Source: Kribbella steppae (GTDB taxonomy: Bacteria > Actinomycetota > Actinomycetes > Propionibacteriales > Kribbellaceae). From it: a DNA stretch of 64,000 nucleotides. The notes under the pieces are model-generated. The model saw only the letters and a list, made by a program, of their open reading frames with translations. It had not been told where the DNA came from and did not search any database. Both the position numbers and the translations under genes were made by a program. The DNA is taken from the NCBI RefSeq assembly GCF_004342025.1, contig NZ_SLWN01000005.1:310001-374000 (forward strand). Direction: 5' to 3'. Of this stretch, positions 18,079 to 27,179 are shown one piece after another (the first letter of the stretch is position 1; each line of letters opens with the position of its first letter).

Positions 18079-19221
18079 TTAGTTGCTGAGGACCAGCCGG
18101 GACTTGGTGGATTTGAGGGCTTCGGCGACCGGTTGGGCGTAGGACTCGTTGGTCTGGCCGTACTTCTCCAGGCACTGGCCGTTGATCAACGCGGCCCCGC
18201 TGGTGATGCCCTGGGCGTAGTTGCCGGTCATGTTCGCGCCGCCGGAGTCACCGGCCTCGACACAGGCGGAGTGCTGGAACAACCCGCGGACGACCTTGTT
18301 GCTGCCGTAGTTCACGGTCACATTCCGCGCGACGATCCTCCCGCAGGTCCAGCCGGTGCTCTTCCCCGACTTGCACAGCGTCGACCCGACGGTGGCGTTC
18401 GCGATCCCCTTCACCGCGACGTTCCCGGCACCCCAGCCCTCGATGTACCCCTGCTGGTCCCAGCCCTCAATCACGCCGACCGTGCCGAAGTCGTTGCCCG
18501 GGAAACTCGACGTCCGGGTGTTGCCGAGGACGTACCCGTTCCGGGAGAACGACGGCTTGCCGGCCGTGCAGTGGCCGGCGGTGAGGAAGATCCGGGTGCC
18601 CTTGGTCGTCCGGGCGTTGAACCCGAGCGAGCACACGTACCCGGTGTTCTTGTCCACCTGGACCCCGCCGCGCAGGCTGAAGTCGTCGGCGGTGGTGGTC
18701 ACCCGGCCGGCCACGGTCCGGATCGTCACCTGGTCGCCGTTCGCCTTGGCCCGCTCGAGGAACCGCTCGGTGATCGCGTCCCGCGCGCCCTTCGGCACGG
18801 TGACGACCACGGTGCCGGAGATGGGGTCGACGTACCAGGACCGGACCTTGCCCGCGCTCGAGCCGGCGGCCAGGCGGTTCAGCTCGGCCTGTACGGCGTT
18901 CAGCTGGTCGGCGGTGAAGCGGACGAGCTTCGGGATCGCGCCGGCCTGGCGGACCAACTGGGCGGTGGACAGGTCGGACACCGCGACCACCAGTTTCCCG
19001 GCGTCGTCGTAGTAGCTGCCGACCGCTTTCGATCCGAGCTCCGACTCGAGTCCGTCCGCCACCAGCGACGACTTGTCCGTCACCTGGTCGACCGGGCCCG
19101 CTTGAGCGGTCTTTCGCTCGCTGCGCGACTCGGCGTTGGCCCAGTTCGCCGCGACCAACCCGGCCGCCGTCAGGACGACGACTCCGGCGAATGCGGCGCC
19201 GACCCGGTAACGCGCTGACAT
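18079..19221 (-). CDS. Secreted S1 family serine protease (streptogrisin/alpha-lytic type)
   Basis: 380 residues: signal peptide (residues 1-30), pro-region (about 45-175) with an alpha-lytic-protease-type prodomain, then a chymotrypsin-like domain starting near G-G-V-Q-V-D. The triad is intact: T-A-G-H-C, N-D-F-G-T-V and E-A-G-D-S-G-G. Paired Cys residues should form disulfides after export. The pro-form is expected to fold and self-cleave outside the cell. It interrupts the folate gene run between folE and folP, with no functional link evident, and is probably a later insertion. Confidence 0.93.
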   Translation of the reverse strand: MSARYRVGAAFAGVVVLTAAGLVAANWANAESRSERKTAQAGPVDQVTDKSSLVADGLESELGSKAVGSYYDDAGKLVVAVSDLSTAQLVRQAGAIPKLVRFTADQLNAVQAELNRLAAGSSAGKVRSWYVDPISGTVVVTVPKGARDAITERFLERAKANGDQVTIRTVAGRVTTTADDFSLRGGVQVDKNTGYVCSLGFNARTTKGTRIFLTAGHCTAGKPSFSRNGYVLGNTRTSSFPGNDFGTVGVIEGWDQQGYIEGWGAGNVAVKGIANATVGSTLCKSGKSTGWTCGRIVARNVTVNYGSNKVVRGLFQHSACVEAGDSGGANMTGNYAQGITSGAALINGQCLEKYGQTNESYAQPVAEALKSTKSRLVLSN

Positions 19222-19350
19222 CTGTCCTCCTCACGCCGGTGCCAGGTCCCCGTCGACCACGCACCACTACGGAACGTAAACGCTCAGCGACAGAATGTCC
19301 ACAGACATCGGCTCTCAAACGTCAACGAATCGACGGCGCCGAGGCTACGG

Positions 19351-19923
19351 TCAGCCGACGATCAGGCTCATCGCCTCGGCCCGGGTGACCGGGTTGCGGA
19401 GCTGGCCGCGGACGGCGGAGGTGATGGTCTTGGCGCCGGGTTTGCGGACGCCGCGCATGGTCATGCACAGGTGCTCGCATTCGATCACCACGATCACGCC
19501 GCGCGGCTCCAGCAGCTCGAGCAGCGAGTCCGCGACCTGGGTGGTGAGGCGTTCCTGCACCTGCGGGCGCTTCGCGTACACGTCCACCAGCCGGGCGAGC
19601 TTCGAGAGGCCCGTGATCCGGCCCTCGCGGCTCGGGATGTAGCCGACGTGGGCGACGCCGGTGAACGGCACCAGATGGTGTTCGCACAGGCTCCAGACCT
19701 CGATGTCCTTCACCAGGACCATCTCGTCATGACCGATGTCGAACGTGGTGGTGAGCACGTCCTCGGCTCGCTGGCCCAGTCCGCCGGTCATCTCGGCGTA
19801 CGAGCGCGCCACCCGGGCCGGAGTGTCCTTGAGCCCGTCGCGGTCGGGATCCTCCCCGATCGCGATCAGCAGCTCGCGGACCGCCCGCTCCGCCCGGGCA
19901 TGGTCGAACTTCGGCGACGTCAT
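19351..19923 (-). CDS. folE: GTP cyclohydrolase I
   Basis: 190 residues. FolE converts GTP to 7,8-dihydroneopterin triphosphate, the first folate step. The zinc and catalytic residues are present in [22 protein letters not shown] and the second Cys in [11 protein letters not shown]. It is separated from ftsH by a strong hairpin and from the rest of the fol genes by the S1 protease gene. Confidence 0.97.
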   Translation of the reverse strand: MTSPKFDHARAERAVRELLIAIGEDPDRDGLKDTPARVARSYAEMTGGLGQRAEDVLTTTFDIGHDEMVLVKDIEVWSLCEHHLVPFTGVAHVGYIPSREGRITGLSKLARLVDVYAKRPQVQERLTTQVADSLLELLEPRGVIVVIECEHLCMTMRGVRKPGAKTITSAVRGQLRNPVTRAEAMSLIVG

Positions 19924-19958
19924 CCGGCCACTCTAGACAGCACCCCGCACCGGCAACG

Positions 19959-19994
19959 GCGAACGCCGCCGCCCTGGTGGGCGACGGCGTTCGC
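19959..19994 (-). terminator. Probable terminator after ftsH
   Basis: Two 16-base arms (GCGAACGCCGCCGCCC and GGGCGACGGCGTTCGC) separated by TGGT pair with one mismatch. It lies between the ftsH stop and the folE start on the minus strand. No T-run follows, as is common in high-GC actinobacteria. Confidence 0.7.
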
Positions 19995-20012
19995 TGAGCT
20001 GATGTCTGGGGC

Positions 20013-22049
20013 TCAGTCCTTCGGCGACGGCGGGGTCGGGCCGCTGCCGTAGGTCGGCGGGTTGATGGCCTCGTCCGGGCCGACCGAACCGCCGGGCAGG
20101 ACGTCGGACAGCGAGCCGTTCTGCTCCGCGCGCGTCGGCACCGGCATCACAGGCGGCTGGTCCGACGGCACCCGGGTGGACGAGCCGGTCCAGGCCGGCC
20201 GCCGCTCCCGCTTCTCCACCGGAGCGAAGACCCGGGCGATCTCGTGCTTGTCGAGGGTCTCCTTCTCCAGCAGCTCCTCGACCAGGTGGTCCAGCACTGC
20301 GCGGTTCTCGACCAGGATGTCGAACGCCTCCTGGTGCGCGTTCAGGATCAGCTTGCCGACCTCCTCGTCGACCGCGGCGGCGATCTCCTCGGAGTAGTTC
20401 CGCTGGCTGCCGATGTCGCGGCCCAGGAACGGCTCACTGCTGTCCTGGCCGAACTTGATCGCGCCGAGCCGCTCGGTCATGCCGTACTGCGTGACCATCG
20501 CACGGGCCAGCGCGGTCGCCTTCTCGATGTCGTTGCTGGCGCCGGTGGTCGGGTCGTGGAAGACCATCTCCTCGGCCGCACGGCCACCGAGCATGTAGGC
20601 GAGCTTGTCCAGCATCTCGGACCGGGTGGTCGAGTACTTGTCCTCGTCCGGCATCACCATCGTGTAGCCGAGCGCCCGGCCACGCGGCAGGATCGTCACC
20701 TTCTGCACCGGGTCGGAGTGCGGCAGCGCGGCGGCGACCAGGGCGTGCCCGCCCTCGTGGTACGCCGTCAGCACCTTCTCCTTGTCCGACATCAGCCGGC
20801 TGCGGCGCTGCGGACCGGCGATGACCCGGTCGATCGCCTCGTCCAGCCCGCGGTTGTCGATCACCTGCTGGTTGTTCCGCGCGGTGAGCAGGGCGGCCTC
20901 GTTCAGCACGTTGGCCAGGTCCGCACCGGTGAAGCCCGGCGTACGGCGGGCGACCGCGGTCAGGTCCACGTCCGGCGCCATCGGCTTGCCGCGCGCGTGC
21001 ACCCTCAGGATCTGCTCGCGACCGGGCAGGTCCGGCGCGTCGACGGCGATCTGCCGGTCGAACCGGCCGGGCCGCAGCAGCGCCGGGTCGAGGACGTCGG
21101 GCCGGTTGGTGGCCGCGATCAGGATCACACCGCCGCGGACGTCGAAGCCGTCCATCTCGACCAGCAACTGGTTCAGGGTCTGCTCGCGCTCGTCGTGGCC
21201 ACCGCCGAGGCCCGCACCACGGTGCCGGCCGACGGCGTCGATCTCGTCGATGAACACGATCGCCGGGGCGTTCGTCTTGGCCTGCTCGAACAGGTCGCGG
21301 ACCCGGGAGGCGCCGACACCGACGAACATCTCGACGAAGTCCGAACCGGAGATCGAGTAGAACGGCACGCCGGCCTCACCGGCGACCGCACGGGCCAGCA
21401 GGGTCTTGCCGGTACCGGGCTGGCCGTAGAGCAGCACGCCCTTGGGGATCTTCGCCCCGACCGCCTGGAACTTGCCCGGCTCCTGCAGGAACTCCTTGAT
21501 CTCGCCGAGCTCCTCGATCGCCTCGTCACAGCCGGCCACGTCCGCGAAGGTGGTCTTCGGGGTGTCCTTGGTGATCAGCTTGGCCTTCGACTTGGCGAAG
21601 CTCATCACCCGCGAGCCGCCGCCCTGCATCGAGTTCATCAAGAAGATGAAGACGACCGCGATCAGCAGGAACGGGATCAGCGTGGAGAACACCTGACCGA
21701 TGAAGCTCGGCTTCGGGTTCTCGACGTCGTACCGCTCGATCTTCTTGTCGTCGAACAGTTTCTGGATCGACTGGCCGAGGGTGTTGGCCTGGCCGTCGAC
21801 CCAGTGCGCCCGGACCTTGGTGCCGTCGGTCTTCTCGACCCGGATCTCCTGGTCGGGGTCGATCAGCGTCACCGACTTGATCGTCTTGTCCGACGAGCTG
21901 GTGGCCTGCTGGATCAGCTGCACGACCTGCCCGGTCGGCTCGGTCTTGTACCCGGTCGAGCCGGTCAGGAGCTGTCCGATCACCAGAACGCCCAGGAAGG
22001 CGACGACGATCCAGAACAGGGGTCCGCGGAAGATGCGCTTCACGTCCAT
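20013..22049 (-). CDS. ftsH: ATP-dependent zinc metalloprotease FtsH
   Basis: 678 residues, a membrane-anchored AAA+ protease that degrades misfolded membrane proteins and short-lived regulators. Two transmembrane segments (residues ~8-27 and ~117-137) flank an extracytoplasmic domain. The AAA module has Walker A G-Q-P-G-T-G-K-T, Walker [10 protein letters not shown], and the second region of homology [20 protein letters not shown]. The protease zinc site is Y-H-E-G-G-H with the downstream third ligand. A Pro/Thr-rich C-terminal tail (~residues 600-678) is longer than in E. coli, as usual in actinobacteria. Confidence 0.98.
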   Translation of the reverse strand: MDVKRIFRGPLFWIVVAFLGVLVIGQLLTGSTGYKTEPTGQVVQLIQQATSSSDKTIKSVTLIDPDQEIRVEKTDGTKVRAHWVDGQANTLGQSIQKLFDDKKIERYDVENPKPSFIGQVFSTLIPFLLIAVVFIFLMNSMQGGGSRVMSFAKSKAKLITKDTPKTTFADVAGCDEAIEELGEIKEFLQEPGKFQAVGAKIPKGVLLYGQPGTGKTLLARAVAGEAGVPFYSISGSDFVEMFVGVGASRVRDLFEQAKTNAPAIVFIDEIDAVGRHRGAGLGGGHDEREQTLNQLLVEMDGFDVRGGVILIAATNRPDVLDPALLRPGRFDRQIAVDAPDLPGREQILRVHARGKPMAPDVDLTAVARRTPGFTGADLANVLNEAALLTARNNQQVIDNRGLDEAIDRVIAGPQRRSRLMSDKEKVLTAYHEGGHALVAAALPHSDPVQKVTILPRGRALGYTMVMPDEDKYSTTRSEMLDKLAYMLGGRAAEEMVFHDPTTGASNDIEKATALARAMVTQYGMTERLGAIKFGQDSSEPFLGRDIGSQRNYSEEIAAAVDEEVGKLILNAHQEAFDILVENRAVLDHLVEELLEKETLDKHEIARVFAPVEKRERRPAWTGSSTRVPSDQPPVMPVPTRAEQNGSLSDVLPGGSVGPDEAINPPTYGSGPTPPSPKD

Positions 22050-22297
22050 GATCGAGGCCTACGCCCCGTCCCTCCTAGCTCGGCAGGCCCGGGTATGCGG
22101 GCTTGAGACGGTAACACCAGTCCAAGTGTCTCGTGCCGGGCAAGCCTGCCCACCACGAGGGTCACCCAAGGGACGGTAGAGCCAGTTGTACAGGCTGTCA
22201 CCAAGTCTGCCCCGGGGACGGCGCCCAAGCACCCCTCCAGCCGGAATTGGCCCGGCCGGCCCGGTCCCGATTGCCCGGATCCGGGCAATAGCGAGGC

Positions 22298-22855
22298 TCA
22301 GGAGTACACGTGCGGTGCGAGGGTGGCGACGCAGCGCAGGTTCCGGTACTTCTCCGCGTAGTCGAGCCCGTACCCGACGACGAACTCGTCCGGCAGCTCG
22401 AGGCCGACGTACTTCACCGGGACCGCCATCTTGGCCGCGTCCGGCTTCACGAACGCGGTGCACAGCTCCAGCGAGGCGGGTTTGCGTGACTCCAGGTTGC
22501 TGACCAGCCAGCTCAGCGTCAGACCGGTGTCGATGATGTCCTCGACGATCAGCACGTGCCGGTTGGTGATGTCGGTGTCCAGGTCCTTCTGGATCCGGAC
22601 CACACCGGACGACTTGGTGCCCGATCCGTACGACGAGATGGCCATCCAGTCCATCTCGATGTGCCGGCTGAACGAGCGGGCCAGATCGGCCATCACCATC
22701 ACCGCGCCGCGCAGGACGCCGACGATGAGGAGGTCCTTGCCCTCGTAGTCCTGCTCGATCCGGCCGGCCAGCTCCCGCAGTTTCGCCAGGATCTGGTCCT
22801 CGGTGTAATGGATCTTGCTCAGGTCCTTCTCGATGTCCGACGCATCCACGCGCAT
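22298..22855 (-). CDS. hpt: Hypoxanthine(-guanine) phosphoribosyltransferase
   Basis: 185 residues. It salvages hypoxanthine and guanine with PRPP. Motifs: V-G-V-L-R-G-A-V (loop I), S-S-Y-G-S-G-T-K-S-S-G (flexible catalytic loop), the PRPP site V-L-I-V-E-D-I-I-D-T-G-L-T-L, and F-V-V-G-Y-G-L-D-Y near the end. The ATG overlaps the tilS stop (TGATG), the classic tilS-hpt coupling next to ftsH. Confidence 0.97.
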   Translation of the reverse strand: MRVDASDIEKDLSKIHYTEDQILAKLRELAGRIEQDYEGKDLLIVGVLRGAVMVMADLARSFSRHIEMDWMAISSYGSGTKSSGVVRIQKDLDTDITNRHVLIVEDIIDTGLTLSWLVSNLESRKPASLELCTAFVKPDAAKMAVPVKYVGLELPDEFVVGYGLDYAEKYRNLRCVATLAPHVYS

Positions 22856-23919
22856 CAGCCTGTCACATCCGGGCCTAGGACGATGAATCCACCCCGCCGG
22901 GCCGCCCGGACGCCTTGCGGCAGGTCGATCCATCGCTGCCCGCGCCAAGCGGTCACCAGTGTGTCGACGGCCGCGATGTGCCCGGCGGTGAGGTCCGTGG
23001 CCCGGCACCCGGCTTCCAACGCGGCCTGCCGGAGCACCCTGGTCCGTACGGCGTCAGGCTCGACCGCGAGCGTGGCCACGTCGCAGTGCACCTCATTGTC
23101 AGCACGACGTACTGCGGTCTCCGCGAGGTCAGCCGCGAGCATGTCGAGCGCATCCGCATCAGCCCTGAGCAGTCCCGCCGTACGGGCCAATGCTTCGAGC
23201 ACACCGGGCCCGAGCGCCTCCTCGAGCACCGGGAGCACCTCATGACGTACCCGGACCCGCATGAACTGCGGATCGTCGTTGTGCGGGTCGTGCCAGGGCC
23301 GCAGCCCTGACGCCACACAAGCGGCGGCTGTCGTGGCGCGTGGCAGCTCCAGGAACGGTCGACGCAGCAGTCCGGCGACGGCAGCCATCCCAGCGAGCGA
23401 GCGGGCGCCTGAGCCCCGGGCAAGCCCTAGCAATACAGTCTCGGCCTGGTCGTCCCGAGTGTGAGCCACCAGTACGACGTCCGCCCCGAACTCATCGGCC
23501 GCGTCGCGCAGAGCGTCGTACCGGGCCGCCCGGGCGGCTCCCTCAGGACCGCCCTCGTTGCCGACCTCCACCGCCCGCACCTGCACCGGGTCGAGGCCCA
23601 GCGACCGGCACTGCTCGGCAGCGATCTCTGCAGTCTGGGTGGAGTCAGCCTGGAGTCCGTGGTCGACGATGATGGCACCGGAACGCAGCTTGAGCTTCGG
23701 CGCCTCGAACGCGGTCGCGGCGGCCAGGGCCAGGGAGTCCGTGCCGCCGGAACAAGCAACCAGAACGGTCGTCCCCTGGGGCAACTCGGACAGCGTGCTG
23801 CGCACTGCTTCCCGCGTGCGCGCCACGGCGGGATGCAGCTTCCCCCGCCGGTGTTCCACCAACTCCTCGGCCGCCCACCTGGCCGGTGGCTTAGCCGTGG
23901 AGTCGGGAGACCCAGGCAT
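22855..23919 (-). CDS. tilS: tRNA(Ile)-lysidine synthetase
   Basis: 354 residues. TilS modifies the wobble C34 of tRNA-Ile2 with lysine so that it reads AUA. The N-type ATP pyrophosphatase PP-loop is V-A-C-S-G-G-T-D-S, followed by V-D-H-G-L-Q and H-T-R-D-D-Q-A-E-T-V-L-L-G-L-A-R-G-S-G. The substrate-binding C-terminal part is shorter than in E. coli, as in other actinobacteria. The gene start overlaps the end of the DUF2342 gene by 29 bases; its stop is fused to the hpt start. Confidence 0.96.
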   Translation of the reverse strand: MPGSPDSTAKPPARWAAEELVEHRRGKLHPAVARTREAVRSTLSELPQGTTVLVACSGGTDSLALAAATAFEAPKLKLRSGAIIVDHGLQADSTQTAEIAAEQCRSLGLDPVQVRAVEVGNEGGPEGAARAARYDALRDAADEFGADVVLVAHTRDDQAETVLLGLARGSGARSLAGMAAVAGLLRRPFLELPRATTAAACVASGLRPWHDPHNDDPQFMRVRVRHEVLPVLEEALGPGVLEALARTAGLLRADADALDMLAADLAETAVRRADNEVHCDVATLAVEPDAVRTRVLRQAALEAGCRATDLTAGHIAAVDTLVTAWRGQRWIDLPQGVRAARRGGFIVLGPDVTG

Positions 23920-24985
23920 CCGGGTTCGCGATCTCGTGCTTGGTGGGCAGGGTGTTCGGCCCGGTCCACACCCGGTTGAAGCCGTCCATGCCGACCTGGT
24001 CGACCACTCGGCGGACGAACGCGGCGCCGTCCTTGTACTGCCGCAGCTTGGCGTCCAGACCGAGCAGTCGCTTCAGCAACTGGTCGACCGGGTTGCCACT
24101 CTGCCGGCGCGACGTGAATTTGGACCGGATGGTGTCCACGGTCGGGATCACCGACGGCCCGACCCCGTCCATCACGAAGTCCGCGTGCCCCTCCAGCAAC
24201 GACATGACCGCCGTCAGCCGGTCCAGCACGGCCCGCTGCTCAGGGGACTGCATCAGGTCGACCAGGCTCAGCTCGGCCTCACCCCGCACCGACCGTCCCA
24301 GCCGCTGCACGGCCTCCCGGAACATCGCCGCGTACGCCGATGCGTCCAGCTCGGCCTGGTCGAGGAACAGCGCGATCTCCGACCGCAAGTGGTCCCGCAA
24401 CCACGGCACGGCGGTGAACTGCACCCGGTGCGTCTCCTCGTGCAGACACACCCACAACCTGAAGTCCCGCGGTACGACGCCCAGCTCGGACTCCACGTGC
24501 ATCACATTGGGCGCGACCAGCAGGAGCCGGCCGGTCAGACCAGGACGGTCCGGATCCGGCTCGGACGGATAGAACGGGTCGAACTGACCCAGCACCCGGG
24601 AGGACAGGAACGCGAGCAGCGCACCCGCCTCGATGGCCGTCACCCGGGAGCCGACTGCGGACGACAGGCCGCCGGTCCGCTCGGCCTTCTCACGCAGCTT
24701 GTCCGCCAGCGGCTGCAGAACAGTCCGGAAGCCGTCCGCGTTCGCCTGCACCCAGCCGGGCCGGTCCACGATCACCACCGGAGCGGTGGCCGAAGTGGCC
24801 TGCAGCCCGGTGAACTCCCGCACGTGGTGCTCGGAGTCGGCCGCGAACTGACGCAGCTCGGCGACCACCTGATCCGCCTCGGCGCGGCTGACCGCCGGGC
24901 CGGGCCGGAGCAACTTGCGAGCCACTCCGGTCGCCAACTGCCAGTCGACCATCTCCGCCGCTGTCGGGCCTTCCGCCGTACTCAT
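23891..24985 (-). CDS. Zincin-like metallopeptidase, DUF2342 family
   Basis: 364 residues. The zinc-binding helix is L-H-E-E-T-H with a downstream L-E-G-H-A-D-F-V Glu/His segment that can provide the third ligand, the DUF2342 pattern. The family is sometimes annotated as F420-biosynthesis associated because of genomic co-occurrence; no such activity is visible here, though fbiC is elsewhere in the window. It occupies the place of M. tuberculosis Rv3626c between tilS and dacB. Confidence 0.88.
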   Translation of the reverse strand: MSTAEGPTAAEMVDWQLATGVARKLLRPGPAVSRAEADQVVAELRQFAADSEHHVREFTGLQATSATAPVVIVDRPGWVQANADGFRTVLQPLADKLREKAERTGGLSSAVGSRVTAIEAGALLAFLSSRVLGQFDPFYPSEPDPDRPGLTGRLLLVAPNVMHVESELGVVPRDFRLWVCLHEETHRVQFTAVPWLRDHLRSEIALFLDQAELDASAYAAMFREAVQRLGRSVRGEAELSLVDLMQSPEQRAVLDRLTAVMSLLEGHADFVMDGVGPSVIPTVDTIRSKFTSRRQSGNPVDQLLKRLLGLDAKLRQYKDGAAFVRRVVDQVGMDGFNRVWTGPNTLPTKHEIANPDAWVSRLHG

Positions 24986-25025
24986 GAGTCGACCCTAGTC
25001 GCATGTCCCAACATGCGCCTGCCGT

Positions 25026-26390
25026 TCATACCGCGCAGCCGCAATTGGCCAGCGCCGCGGCGGCTCTGTCGAGGGCTGCACGGGCAGCCAGCGTCTTGGG
25101 AACCGGCACGCTGTCAGTCGCCACCGCGAATACCAGGAGCGTGCCAGTGCGGTCACGGACCAGCCCGGCCAGGCTGTGGACCCCGGTGAGCGTGCCGGTC
25201 TTCGCACGGACCAGTCCGGTACCCCCACCAGTTCCAGGACTGGCGAAGCGGTCCTCGAGGCTGCCTGTGAACCCAGCGACCGGCAGACCGGTGAGCAGGT
25301 GCCGCAACTCAGGGTGGTCGTCAGACGCGGCTACCCGGACCGCACCGGCCAGCACGTCGAGCGGAACGCGGTTCGTCCGAGACAGCCCACTCCCGTCCTC
25401 GATCGTGGCCTTGCTGACATCCAGACCGAGCTTGGTGAGTGTCGCCTTCACTCCCTTGACCCCACCGACGTACGAGCCGCCGTTCTTGGTCGCCAGGCCG
25501 ACGTGCCGCAGCATGACCTCGGCACCGTCGTTGTCGCTGTGCAGGTTCACGTACTCGACGATCTCGCCGACGCTCGGCGACGCCACCTGCGCGACGGCCT
25601 TGGCGGCAGTGGGCGCGACTGCCGGCTTGGGAATGCCCGTCACTTTGATCCCGGCAGCCTTCAGTTGCAACACGAACGCGGCGGCCGCCGCCTGCGCGGG
25701 CGAGGGTGCCCGCTTGGCCATGCCCGGAGCCAGGCGTCCCTCATTCACCCACAGCGCGGAGGTCGGCGCCGCGATGCCCTCGGGGACGTACTTCGACTCC
25801 CAGTCCGCGTTGATCGCCGGCCCGCTGAACAGCGAGGCGTCGTACCCGAGAGTGACGCTGCTGATGCCCTGCGCCTTCAGGGCCTTCGCAGTACTGGCTG
25901 CGAGGACCTGCAGCGACGCCCGCGTCGGGTAGTCGGTGGGATCGGTCTGCCGCTTGACGGTGAGCAGGGGGTCGCCGCCACCGACCAGGATGATGGCGCC
26001 CTTTGCGGCACTGACCACCTTCGTGCTGAACGTGTGGTCCGCTCCGAGCGTCTCCAGCGCCGACACCGTCGTCAGCAGCTTCAGCGTGGACGCAGGCACG
26101 TACGGCGTCGAGGCACCGACCGAGAACACCGGCTTGCCGCGCGAGGCGTCGTACACGTAGATGCCGCGGTGCTTGCCGAGCGCCGGGTCGCTGATGATCG
26201 GTGCCAGCACCTTCTGTACGCCGGCTGCCGTCGGTGCGACGCCCTCGGCCTTTGCCGGGGCCAGCACTGCCGGCGCCTGGACCTGTGCGGCCTGCAGGGA
26301 TCCGGGTACGGCGTCTGCCCCGCTCACCAGGCTCACGCAGAGCGCTGTGGCGAGCAGCGTGACGAACACCGCACGAGGAGGACGGACCAC
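25026..26390 (-). CDS. dacB: D-alanyl-D-alanine carboxypeptidase/endopeptidase (PBP4, DacB)
   Basis: 454 residues with a signal peptide (1-28). Class C penicillin-binding protein motifs: P-A-S-T-L-K (active-site SxxK), S-D-N-D-G-A-E (SxN) and R-A-K-T-G-T-L-T (KTG). A large insert between SxxK and SxN is typical of PBP4. It trims or cleaves peptidoglycan cross-links outside the membrane. GTG start with AGGAG about nine bases upstream. It is divergent from ppa with a 50-base gap. Confidence 0.93.
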   Translation of the reverse strand: MVRPPRAVFVTLLATALCVSLVSGADAVPGSLQAAQVQAPAVLAPAKAEGVAPTAAGVQKVLAPIISDPALGKHRGIYVYDASRGKPVFSVGASTPYVPASTLKLLTTVSALETLGADHTFSTKVVSAAKGAIILVGGGDPLLTVKRQTDPTDYPTRASLQVLAASTAKALKAQGISSVTLGYDASLFSGPAINADWESKYVPEGIAAPTSALWVNEGRLAPGMAKRAPSPAQAAAAAFVLQLKAAGIKVTGIPKPAVAPTAAKAVAQVASPSVGEIVEYVNLHSDNDGAEVMLRHVGLATKNGGSYVGGVKGVKATLTKLGLDVSKATIEDGSGLSRTNRVPLDVLAGAVRVAASDDHPELRHLLTGLPVAGFTGSLEDRFASPGTGGGTGLVRAKTGTLTGVHSLAGLVRDRTGTLLVFAVATDSVPVPKTLAARAALDRAAAALANCGCAV

Positions 26391-26440
26391 CGGGCTGCTC
26401 CTGTCATTCGGTCGGTCGGAACCGTGACAGTATCTGCCGT

Positions 26441-26929
26441 ATGGAGTTCGACGTCTTCATCGAGATCCCCAAGGGCACCCGCAACAAGTACGAGCTGGAC
26501 CACAAGACGAACCGGCTGAGGCTCGACCGCACCCTGTTCACGGCCACTCAGTACCCGTCCGACTACGGGTTCATCGAGGACACCCTGGGCCAGGACGGCG
26601 ACCCGCTGGACGCTCTCGTCCTGCTGACGGAGCCGACCTTTCCGGGCTGCCTGATCCGCGCCCGAGCGATCGGCATGTTCCGGATGACCGACGAGAAGGG
26701 CCCGGACGACAAGGTCCTCTGCGTCCCGGCCGGTGACCCGCGGCAGGAGCACCTCCGCGACATCCACCACGTGCCGGAGTTCGACCGGCTGGAGATCCAG
26801 CACTTCTTCGAGGTCTACAAGGACCTCGAGCCGGGCAAGTCCGTCGAGGGCGCCACCTGGGTCGGCCGGACCGACGCCGAGACCGAGATCAGCGCCTCCT
26901 TCGAGCGCCTCAAGACCGAGGGCCACTGA
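26441..26929 (+). CDS. ppa: Inorganic pyrophosphatase
   Basis: 162 residues, family I soluble PPase that hydrolyses pyrophosphate and drives biosynthesis. Motifs: [10 protein letters not shown] at the N-terminus and [11 protein letters not shown] with the metal-binding Asp residues. Length and start match bacterial PPases. It closes the conserved housekeeping block, in the same divergent position relative to dacB as in M. tuberculosis. Confidence 0.98.
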   Translation: MEFDVFIEIPKGTRNKYELDHKTNRLRLDRTLFTATQYPSDYGFIEDTLGQDGDPLDALVLLTEPTFPGCLIRARAIGMFRMTDEKGPDDKVLCVPAGDPRQEHLRDIHHVPEFDRLEIQHFFEVYKDLEPGKSVEGATWVGRTDAETEISASFERLKTEGH

Positions 26930-26951
26930 CCCCCGGACCGTTCGGGCGCGC

Positions 26952-27143
26952 CTACCAGCCGATCAGCGAGTAGGGCGCGTTCGGTGCCCCGTTGCGCGCG
27001 CCGTCGGCACTCGACGGCGCGCTGGGAACAGTCGACTCCACGCGTACCTCCTCGGCCCCGGCCGTACGCCGGCCGGCCGGTCTGACCCGGGACATCGCGG
27101 ACGCGATCATCGCCCGGCCGCGCAAGGGTTTCATCGCTGACAC
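26952..27143 (-). CDS. Candidate small ORF, 63 residues, unknown
   Basis: Between ppa and the NlpC/P60 gene a minus-strand frame with GTG start shows strong G/C third-position use and ends N-A-P-Y-S-L-I-G-W. No domain was recognised and the ribosome site is poor. An overlapping plus-strand frame (26992-27216) has equal codon bias and would run into the NlpC gene, so which if either is real cannot be decided from this sequence alone. Confidence 0.25.
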   Translation of the reverse strand: MSAMKPLRGRAMIASAMSRVRPAGRRTAGAEEVRVESTVPSAPSSADGARNGAPNAPYSLIGW

Positions 27144-27179
27144 CGTTCCACTCGAGCATCCGTTGCCGGAGGCAATGAC

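Noticed and set aside
20244..22106. Plus-strand frame of 620 codons opposite ftsH
   Set aside because: Antisense shadow of a confident ftsH gene.
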